Assembly: GCA_017882185.1 (NCBI GenBank)
Contig: JADGQA010000009.1
Span: forward strand, 1-34,801
Source of the DNA: Bacteroidota bacterium
GTDB lineage: Bacteria; Bacteroidota; Ignavibacteria; UBA10030
Length of the DNA: 34,801 nt
Direction: 5' to 3'
The stretch's first letter is position 1. Every line of letters begins with the position of its first letter. The notes under the pieces are model-generated. The model worked only from the letters and a program-made list of their open reading frames with translations, did not search any database and was not told the DNA's origin. Position numbers and translations under genes: made by a program. Positions 15,094-21,678 of the stretch are shown one piece after another.

Positions 15094-16275
15094 TCACAAA
15101 GAAGTTTCCGCTGTCGCACGCATACACTCCAAAACTCTCCCAATTCCATTCGAGAATATGCTCTCTTCGGGAAGCAGGCTCATGACAAAACAAGCCTCTT
15201 GTTCAATCTCAAAAAAGTGTCCGGGATGGAGAAGGACATTACATTCTTTTAATATTCGGAGCGCCCACGCATCATCGGACATAATGCGGGGGAATTGCAC
15301 GATCGCATTCCATCCACCCTCAGCGTTGAAGAGAGAAACAGGACTCTGAGCCGTCATCGATCGGAGTGAATGATAATTCGCTTTGATCCTCTTGCTGATT
15401 TGATCGGTGACACGTCGACCTTCATCCAGAAACGATGGCAGCGCTTGTTGAATCGGGGTCGCTGTCGAAAGGTACGTATCGTAGATAACTTCCAAGCGGT
15501 CCATCGCGTTCCGTACAACGCCCGATTCGCCCGAGACCGCAACCCATGCAAGTTTCATTTGCGGCATCCCCAACAGCTTGGATATGCCGTTCAACGTGAA
15601 GACGAGGAATCTTCCTTCTGATGCGAAGGATTCGTACTGCCCTTCGCTTTCCGTAAGCGAATACTCCGCAAACACTTCATCGGCAATCAATGCCAGGCCG
15701 TGACGTTGAACCAATTCCAGGATTTTTTCTTTCTCCTGGTTCTTCACGAACGATCCCGTCGGATTATTTGGATGCACGAGCAAAAGTACCTTCGTCGATG
15801 GATCAATGGCAGCGCGAATTGATTCAAAGTCAATGCGCCATTCATCGTCATACATGAGCCTGTAATGGCGGACCTCCACGTCGTTCAGCGCGCACAGGTA
15901 GTCGAATAGAGGGTAACTGGGTTTCGGGACGAGCACGCTTTCACCCGCATTGCAGAGGAGTCTGAACAGGTGTGAGTACGCCTCGCTGGTGCTGGCTGTA
16001 AGAAAGAGGTTGGAAGGATCAACCAGAGTGGCCCGCCGGCGATAATACTCAGCAATTGCTTTCCGCGCGGAGAGAAGGCCGTGAGGATCGGGTTCGTACT
16101 TGAACGAACGTTCTGAAGAAAGCGCTTGCAGTAGTTCTAGATTGTAAGAAAAGCCACAAAGGGTGGGGTTGGATTCGGTCAAATCCAGGATCTTCTCGCC
16201 CCTTTTACGCTTCTCCGCCAGAAGCTGAGAAAGTGCATTGGGCGTCAGGTTCCAGTCAGTTCGGGATGAAAACAT
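15094..16275 (-). CDS. PLP-dependent aminotransferase, class I/II
   Basis: Cytoplasmic fold-type I aminotransferase of 393 residues. Visible family signatures are LDLTESNPTLCGF near the N-terminus, HPNNPTGSF (about residue 165), ADEVFAEY, and GISKLLGMPQMKLAW, in which Lys233 is the predicted Schiff-base lysine. A C-terminal Arg-containing segment (EACFVMSLLP) matches the substrate carboxylate region. The amino-acid substrate cannot be named; the SNPT motif resembles aspartate or alanine aminotransferase-like enzymes. ATG 16275 is preferred to TTG 16281. It is about 180 bases downstream of typA on the same strand, with no linking function obvious. An N-terminal truncation is unlikely, since the length matches the family. 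Confidence 0.85.
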   Translation of the reverse strand: MFSSRTDWNLTPNALSQLLAEKRKRGEKILDLTESNPTLCGFSYNLELLQALSSERSFKYEPDPHGLLSARKAIAEYYRRRATLVDPSNLFLTASTSEAYSHLFRLLCNAGESVLVPKPSYPLFDYLCALNDVEVRHYRLMYDDEWRIDFESIRAAIDPSTKVLLLVHPNNPTGSFVKNQEKEKILELVQRHGLALIADEVFAEYSLTESEGQYESFASEGRFLVFTLNGISKLLGMPQMKLAWVAVSGESGVVRNAMDRLEVIYDTYLSTATPIQQALPSFLDEGRRVTDQISKRIKANYHSLRSMTAQSPVSLFNAEGGWNAIVQFPRIMSDDAWALRILKECNVLLHPGHFFEIEQEACFVMSLLPEESIFSNGIGRVLECMRATAETSL

Positions 16276-16459
16276 GGTCAAGAAGGTACAGGCTCGGTGG
16301 AAGGCGGAAACTAATGCGGAACGGACGAGAAGCAGGGGTTCTCAATTGGCCCGGTTGTGTTCTTTCGTGCCTCAACGCCTGATACCAAACGGTTCGCGCT
16401 GGATTCCGGGCTTTGGGCCTTGGCCGGAACATTCTCACTGCTTCGCCGAAATCGTTCTC

Positions 16460-18310
16460 CTATTCCTCGTCAACCACTGCTTTTTTCTTGGACATCCGAT
16501 TGCGTTCGTTTTGATCCAGGTACCTCTTTCGCAACCTGATGTTCTTTGGTGTCACCTCCACATACTCATCATCGCCGATCCATTCGATTGCCTGTTCCAG
16601 TGTAAGGAGACGGGGAGGCTCAAGTCGCACTGCCTCATCGGACCCCGAGGCACGCATATTCGTGAGCTGCTTCGTGCGGCAAACGTTGACGACCATATCG
16701 TACTCGCGCGAGTTTTCACCCAGCACCATGCCCGCATAGACCGCAAGTCCCGGCTCGATGAAAAATGTGGAGCGCTCCTGGAGTTTCCACATTCCGTATG
16801 CGACGGACTCGCCGTCTTCGAGCTGGATAAGCGCCCCCTTCGTGCGATGCGGCACTTCACCTTTGTTTGGCTCATAGCCGTGAAAATTATGATGGAGAAT
16901 GCCCGTTCCCTTGGTCTGCGTGAGGAATTCCCCACGGAAGCCGATCAATCCGCGCGCAGGCACAAGAAACTCAATACGCGTGTTCCCCTGCGACTGAAGC
17001 ATGTTCCTCATCTCACCCCGGCGCTTGCCGAGGTTCTCGATCACGGCCCCGACGAACTCGTCGGGCACATCGATGATGACGTGCTCCACCGGTTCGCACA
17101 TCACGTCGTCAATCCGTTTGTAGATTACTTCCGGCCTCGAGACCTGGAATTCGTACCCTTCTCGCCTCATCGTCTCGATCAGGATGGCGAGATGCAATTC
17201 TCCACGACCACTCACGCGGAAAACATCCGGTGAATCTGTCAGCTCGACGCGCAACGCCACGTTGGACCGCAACTCACGCTGTAGTCGTTCTCCAAGATGG
17301 CGCGTGGTAACGTACTTGCCTTCCAGTCCCGCGAAGGGTGAATTGTTGACCATGAAATTCATCGAGAGGGTCGGTTCTTCGATCGAAACGAAGAGCAGCG
17401 GCGTGGGATCTGCCGCATCCGCTATGGTCTCGCCGATATCGACGTCTTCCATTCCGGCAATGGCGATGATGTCCCCCGCGTGCGCTTCTGTCACTTCCAT
17501 CCGCTTCAGACCTTCGAACGTATAGATCTTTGTGACGCGTGCATCCTCCACCGTCCCTTCCCGGTGAATGATTTTCATCGGAGAGCCGAGACGAATTGTT
17601 CCGCGGTGGATCCTTCCAATCCCGAGACGTCCGAGGTAGTCGTTGTAGTCGATCGTCGTGACAAGCATTTGAAAAGGGAGATCGCTGTCGCCTGGGGGAG
17701 GCGGGATTTTATTCACAATTGCTTCGAACAAAGGTTCAAGCGATGATCCTTCGTCCTCCAACTCAGTCTTGGCAATTCCCTGTTTGGCGATACAGTACAG
17801 GATTGGGAAATCAAGCTGCTGGTTATTGGCGCCCAGAGAGAGGAACAATTCAAAGACTTCGTCCAGCACCTCGTGAGGCCGGGCGTCTTTCCTGTCAATC
17901 TTGTTGATGACGACAATCGGCTGGAGGTTGAGCTCAAGTGATTTTTTTAGTACGAATTTTGTTCCCGGCAACGGTCCTTCGGCCGCATCGACAAGAAGGA
18001 GCACACCGTCCACCATTTTGAGCGTACGTTCCACCTCCCCGGCAAAGTCCGAGTGGCCGGGGGTATCAACGATATTGATCTTGAACGTTGATTTGTGCGC
18101 TTTTGATTTGTAAAAGACTGAGGTGTTTTTCGCAAGAATGGTAATCCCGCGTTCGCGCTCCAACTCGTTGGAATCCATGACCCTCGTCACCATTTCCTGG
18201 TTCGCCCGGAATGTCCCTGTTTGGCGTAACATGTAATCTACCAGCGTCGTTTTGCCGTGGTCGACGTGGGCAATGATGGCGATGTTGCGTATTTCTTCTC
18301 TTCGATGCAT
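16460..18310 (-). CDS. typA: Translational GTPase TypA/BipA
   Basis: Ribosome-associated GTPase of 616 residues, the usual BipA length, involved in 50S assembly and stress or low-temperature growth in other bacteria. All G motifs are visible: AHVDHGKT (14-21), ERGITI, DTPGHSDF and NKID. EF-G-like domains II, III and V follow, and the BipA-specific C-terminus carries NFHGYEPNKGEVPHRTKGAL and ends with a Lys-rich tail. ATG 18310 is preferred because GGAG (CTCC at 18316-18319) is well spaced. A GTG at 18346 would lie inside the leader hairpin and is rejected. The leader of about 43 bases begins with a terminator-like stem-loop, so expression may be controlled by attenuation or mRNA stability. 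Confidence 0.96.
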   Translation of the reverse strand: MHRREEIRNIAIIAHVDHGKTTLVDYMLRQTGTFRANQEMVTRVMDSNELERERGITILAKNTSVFYKSKAHKSTFKINIVDTPGHSDFAGEVERTLKMVDGVLLLVDAAEGPLPGTKFVLKKSLELNLQPIVVINKIDRKDARPHEVLDEVFELFLSLGANNQQLDFPILYCIAKQGIAKTELEDEGSSLEPLFEAIVNKIPPPPGDSDLPFQMLVTTIDYNDYLGRLGIGRIHRGTIRLGSPMKIIHREGTVEDARVTKIYTFEGLKRMEVTEAHAGDIIAIAGMEDVDIGETIADAADPTPLLFVSIEEPTLSMNFMVNNSPFAGLEGKYVTTRHLGERLQRELRSNVALRVELTDSPDVFRVSGRGELHLAILIETMRREGYEFQVSRPEVIYKRIDDVMCEPVEHVIIDVPDEFVGAVIENLGKRRGEMRNMLQSQGNTRIEFLVPARGLIGFRGEFLTQTKGTGILHHNFHGYEPNKGEVPHRTKGALIQLEDGESVAYGMWKLQERSTFFIEPGLAVYAGMVLGENSREYDMVVNVCRTKQLTNMRASGSDEAVRLEPPRLLTLEQAIEWIGDDEYVEVTPKNIRLRKRYLDQNERNRMSKKKAVVDEE

Positions 18311-18330
18311 CAATTCTCCGAAATAAAAAT

Positions 18331-18353
18331 GCCTCAGGTTGCACACCTAAGGC
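18331..18353 (-). promoter_or_regulatory. typA leader hairpin, terminator-like
   Basis: On the minus strand GCCTTAGGT pairs with ACCTGAGGC (nine pairs, one G-U) around GTGCA, followed by ATTTTTATTT. The predicted transcription start coincides with its base, and the typA ribosome binding site lies 11 bases after it. It may be an attenuator, a 5'-end protector or a second terminator. Confidence 0.5.
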
Positions 18354-18359
18354 ACTCAC

Positions 18360-18387
18360 AAGATACGGAAATTCGGCTTCAAATCAA
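18360..18387 (-). promoter_or_regulatory. Predicted typA promoter
   Basis: On the minus strand TTGATT (18382-18387), a 16-base spacer and TATCTT (18360-18365). The start would lie near 18353. Its -35 overlaps the T-tract of the terminator for the upstream gene. Confidence 0.5.
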
Positions 18388-18415
18388 AAACGGTCCCCAC
18401 CCATTGGATGAGGAC
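18386..18415 (-). terminator. Rho-independent terminator of the upstream outer-membrane gene
   Basis: On the minus strand GTCCTCATCC pairs with GGGTGGGGAC (ten pairs, two G-U) around an AAT loop, followed by CGTTTTTGATTT. It lies about 90 bases after the stop codon at 18506. Confidence 0.75.
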
Positions 18416-18505
18416 TGATTGAATCACCTACAGGAGCGGGTTTTTACCTCCGACCTTACTTCACGGTGCGGATTCTCCCAGCTCCCTACGCTGCTAACAA
18501 GTTCT

Positions 18506-19621
18506 CTAGATGATGAACATAATACCCGCGGTAGCGGAATTATACTTCCCGATATTGTAATCTGCGTTGATGTTCACGATGAGAACCTTGAAGCTTAAAC
18601 CAAGCACAAGGCGCGATTTGTTGGCGCTTTCAAGGTCAAATGTCACGGGTGTAGAAACGGCGAGACCGTTGCTGCCAGGTACCGGGCCGATGTAAGTGTA
18701 AGAAAACGACATTGTTGACTTCTCGAACATGAACCCAGCGTACGGAGTAAGGTTCAGGAACCCCCAGCCGAGACGTTTACTGACGTTTACTCCGAACGCG
18801 GTGGCCTTTGTCTCAAAAGTTGTACCGACCTTCAGTTTCTGCGTAAAGAAACTCAGCGAGAAGTCGACGGGAAGCACATCGACGGGTCCGAGCCAGATTG
18901 CTGGATTATGTTGGATGCCCCAACCAAAATACGACGCTTTTCCCAGGTTCTGTGTGTTCGTGGAAGGCAGGTAGCGGAACGTAAACTGCGATCCTACGAA
19001 TGTACCGAGCGTGAGCTGTGGAGCTGCGAGCGGCAATGCCTTCAACTCCCCAAGATAACCTGTCACCGGCAAAACAATTCTCTGACCTGGCACGGTCACG
19101 GATCCGCCGGGTGCATTCGCAACAGCGAATGTCTTCGAGGCGAATGCAATTGCAACGCTGTCCAAGCTTGATCCCACGATGGTCGGCCCAGAGATTCCCA
19201 GGGTAAAGGATTGGGCTGTGATTTGATTCTGGAGGCTGAGTTTGATGTTGTCCCTCTGGAGCTGAGTTAGGGGCGCAAACTGAGGGTCCCTATCGACGAA
19301 GGTTGTCAGTGAGCCCGCCTGCACATCGCTGAATGAAAATGTTCCATTGCTGCTGAATTTTTTTGCATCCTCTTTAAAGAATGTTTCCATCGCAACGACG
19401 CCTACTTCCAGGTCGAATCCGAACATAGTCGTGCTGGGAGCCCGATGAAACCATCCTCCATTCAGGTCCACTCCAAATCCCGACACAATCGGATTGACAT
19501 ACGCCTTCGCGGCATCCAACGAAAGCTTATTAAGCGTTTCTTCGAACGTCTGCGCCTTGGCAGAGGAAAAAGCGCCAGCAAGCAGCGCAATGCCAACAAG
19601 AAAACAAGTAACTCTGCGCAT
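18506..19621 (-). CDS. Outer-membrane beta-barrel protein, DUF6588-like
   Basis: Exported protein of 371 residues with signal peptide MRRVTCFLVGIALLAGAFSS, cleaved near AKAQ. The rest has alternating strands with barrel-like aromatics (GVDLNGGWFHRAP, FGFDLEVGVVAMETFF, FGWGIQHNPAIW, LTPYAGFMFEK) and ends NADYNIGKYNSATAGIMFII, a final strand with an aliphatic end. The YFGWGIQHNP phrase resembles the family I recall as DUF6588, but I am not certain of the name. A good GGGAG lies about eight bases before the ATG. It is followed by a structured region and a terminator before typA, so it is a separate transcription unit. Substrate or structural role is unknown. Confidence 0.72.
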   Translation of the reverse strand: MRRVTCFLVGIALLAGAFSSAKAQTFEETLNKLSLDAAKAYVNPIVSGFGVDLNGGWFHRAPSTTMFGFDLEVGVVAMETFFKEDAKKFSSNGTFSFSDVQAGSLTTFVDRDPQFAPLTQLQRDNIKLSLQNQITAQSFTLGISGPTIVGSSLDSVAIAFASKTFAVANAPGGSVTVPGQRIVLPVTGYLGELKALPLAAPQLTLGTFVGSQFTFRYLPSTNTQNLGKASYFGWGIQHNPAIWLGPVDVLPVDFSLSFFTQKLKVGTTFETKATAFGVNVSKRLGWGFLNLTPYAGFMFEKSTMSFSYTYIGPVPGSNGLAVSTPVTFDLESANKSRLVLGLSFKVLIVNINADYNIGKYNSATAGIMFII

Positions 19622-19840
19622 GTAGATGTCTCCCTATGTAATGAGTGAAAAAGAATCGAGATTCTGGATTGGTCAAAACCCTGCGGTTTCCAGCACGGGA
19701 CTGCGCTTAGGTAAAGAAAAGAACCAACAAAAGCAAGCTTCGATTCTCACACAATGGTGTGGTTTGTGGCACTGGTCACGAATTTATGGAGGGATACCTG
19801 TTCCCGGCCGTTGTGGTCCAGGAACATCGCTCTATTTGCA

Positions 19841-20560
19841 TCATTCGTCTTCCATGTAATTCCCGAACAGTTTCTCAAGATCGTCGAGACCTTTTTTGAC
19901 TGAGAACCTGAGGGCATCTCCGAAGGTATTGAGGACAATCAGAGCGTTGACATTTGCATCAAAACTGGAGGCAGCGGAGAGCCTGTTCCACATTCCCTTG
20001 TTCACTTTTGAGATTTCCTTGTAGATATCCACGAGTCTCTCCAATTCCCAGTCCGGCGTCTTGCCTCTCTGTTTCTTGAAATACTGTGCAAGCAGATACA
20101 TTGTGATCGAACGATACACCGATTCCGTAGCAGAGGCAAATGGAAGATGGAAACGGACCATGGGCCGAAGCTTGTCGAGAATGGGGCAGTTACTGGTGAC
20201 CATGTAGATTCCCATCAGGGAACTGAGCGCGTTTTGGATTGTGCTCTGTTTGGCATAGCTTCGCTCGGGCGTTTCCACGACGACGAACACGCTTTCATAC
20301 GAGGTTGAGAATTTGAAGGCTTCGATGAGTCCGGAGAGATTGGCCGCCACTGGACAATGCTCGACCTCGCTTCTCAGGGGACAGTTCTCGCATTGATTGA
20401 ACGAGAGTTTCGTCCACCCCGGCAAGTGTGGCGGGATGTCATTCCGAAGGCCCAGTGTTTTACCGTCGAGGACCGTTTCAAATTCCTTTTCGGTACCGTC
20501 TTCGGCCTGGAACTTGTACAGAATGCGGATTACCTCCGTGCTGTGTTCGTCAATGCGCAT
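19841..20560 (-). CDS. Protein with CxxC...C motif, function unknown
   Basis: Protein of 239 residues that I do not recognise with certainty; the cysteine pattern faintly recalls DUF families of unknown function found in environmental bacteria. Three close cysteines (CENCPLRSEVEHCPVA) could bind a metal or form an iron-sulfur site. No signal peptide is visible. The remainder is helical, with FHLPFASATESVYRSITMYL and QYFKKQRGKTPDWELERLVD, and ends in an acidic MEDE. ATG 20560 is preferred; a TTG at 20635 would overlap a possible small ORF. It lies downstream of mogA with an intervening candidate ORF, so the three may share a message, which could hint at molybdenum or metal biology, but that is speculation. 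Confidence 0.7.
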   Translation of the reverse strand: MRIDEHSTEVIRILYKFQAEDGTEKEFETVLDGKTLGLRNDIPPHLPGWTKLSFNQCENCPLRSEVEHCPVAANLSGLIEAFKFSTSYESVFVVVETPERSYAKQSTIQNALSSLMGIYMVTSNCPILDKLRPMVRFHLPFASATESVYRSITMYLLAQYFKKQRGKTPDWELERLVDIYKEISKVNKGMWNRLSAASSFDANVNALIVLNTFGDALRFSVKKGLDDLEKLFGNYMEDE

Positions 20561-20819
20561 TGTGGGATAGAATAGAAGAAGCGTTTCCCTCAGTTTGTTC
20601 CGGGTGGTTTGCGATTCTTCGCCTGAATGTAGCAAGGTATGGAAGAAAAAACAATCTGCCCGCCACAGGGTCCGTCACCGTATGAAAGTCATTTCTATCG
20701 CTGACGATGATTCCAGGCAAGAACATTCGCCGGTTCCTCGTGCTGAGTACGCTTTCTAAGAACTTGTTTCGAGCGATGTAGTGGAGTACCGCGGCAAAGT
20801 CTATGGCCGAATATGGCAT
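20550..20819 (-). CDS. Possible small ORF of 89 residues
   Basis: Starts 18 bases after the mogA stop, with AGGA four bases before ATG 20819, and ends 11 bases inside the next gene's chosen start. This tight spacing suits an operon member. The first half (MPYSAIDFAAVLHYIARNKF) looks protein-like, while the C-terminal part (RIANHPEQTEGNASSIL) does not, and no domain is recognised. It may be a chance frame or a decayed gene. Confidence 0.3.
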   Translation of the reverse strand: MPYSAIDFAAVLHYIARNKFLESVLSTRNRRMFLPGIIVSDRNDFHTVTDPVAGRLFFLPYLATFRRRIANHPEQTEGNASSILSHNAH

Positions 20820-20837
20820 AGCTTCCTGCGCAACCTG

Positions 20838-21359
20838 TTAGACCTGGTATACTTTGATCAAGTCCGCATTGATTTCGAGGCGGGGCCCCCCGATGAGCGC
20901 CACGCAATCCGGAATTGCCGGGAACACGGCTTCGAGGCACACTTTGATGGATTTTGGCTTGCCGGGCAAATTGACAATGAGTGCACGTTTGCGCACTCCG
21001 GCCAACTGGCGGGAGAGGATTGCTGTCGGGACTTGTTTGACCGAAACCGCACGCATCAGTTCGCCAAATCCCGGAAGCATCTTATCGCATACTGATTCGG
21101 TTGCTTCGGGAGTAACATCGCGCGGGGCCGGACCCGTACCGCCCGTGGTGATAACGAGACAGCATTTCTTTTTGTCGACCATCGATCGCAGCTCGCCGGC
21201 AATGCGCATCCTGGTGTCGGGAACGATCTTGTAGACTTCCTCCCACTCGGTACGCAAATAGGTATGAAGGATTTCCCTGATAGCTCTCCCGGACAGATCT
21301 TCATAAATACCTTTGCTTGCCCGATCCGAGGCAATGAGTATTCCGATTTTTACTTTCAT
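20838..21359 (-). CDS. mogA: MogA/MoaB-type molybdopterin biosynthesis protein
   Basis: Enzyme of 173 residues of the MoCF-binding fold, which adenylates molybdopterin before metal insertion. The diagnostic phrase VITTGGTGPAPRDVTPEAT is complete, and the C-terminal NLPGKPKSIKVCLEAVFPAIP matches the family. The N-terminus KIGILIASDRASKGIYEDLSG is standard. MogA and MoaB cannot be separated with confidence from sequence alone, but the length and the SxGxYED start favour MogA-like. No other molybdenum-cofactor gene is in the window. It is divergent from the PPIase operon, with about 320 bases between their starts. Confidence 0.9.
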   Translation of the reverse strand: MKVKIGILIASDRASKGIYEDLSGRAIREILHTYLRTEWEEVYKIVPDTRMRIAGELRSMVDKKKCCLVITTGGTGPAPRDVTPEATESVCDKMLPGFGELMRAVSVKQVPTAILSRQLAGVRKRALIVNLPGKPKSIKVCLEAVFPAIPDCVALIGGPRLEINADLIKVYQV

Positions 21360-21678
21360 AGCGATTGGGGGGCCGGGTTACATAGATTCTTTTTCTCCTC
21401 TTCACACATGAAGCACCCTCCTCGGGTGTACGGTAGCGAAAGAACCGCTGGAAATCAATTGCGGCGAACGGAAGAACTCTCGCCGGACTGTTCCAGTCAA
21501 TGGTGTCTTCGGAGCGAACCAACGTTATTGCGAGTCCCCCCTCCGAGTCCTGAACATTGGGATGATTGTGTGCAAATCTGAAGGAAGATCCCCGATTCCC
21601 TGCTTGATTGGCACCCTATTTTTGGTTAAGTTTTTAGTTCATCAGGGGTTTTTCTGGATATCTTGTAAGGTTCTGCGC
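21360..21678. other. Divergent intergenic region
   Basis: Separates mogA (leftward) from the PPIase operon (rightward). The right end holds the predicted promoter for the operon at 21604-21632. Open frames across 21360-21600 show no ribosome binding site or protein-like composition. No clear mogA promoter or operator was found. Confidence 0.5.
21604..21632 (+). promoter_or_regulatory. Predicted promoter of the PPIase operon
   Basis: TTGATT (21604-21609), a 17-base spacer and TAAGTT (21627-21632). The -35 is identical to those of pta and typA; the -10 is weaker. The start at about 21639 would give a 40-base leader before ATG 21679, with AAGG at 21667-21670. Confidence 0.4.

Noticed and set aside
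16238-17233. 331-residue frame opposite typA
   Set aside because: Shadow of the well-supported typA gene.
18311-18346. GTG start at 18346 for typA
   Set aside because: It lies inside the leader hairpin; GGAG before ATG 18310 is better.
21609-21630. Sigma-54 promoter-like TGGCAC upstream of the PPIase operon
   Set aside because: There is no GC at the -12 position at the proper distance; the -35/-10 pair at 21604-21632 fits better.
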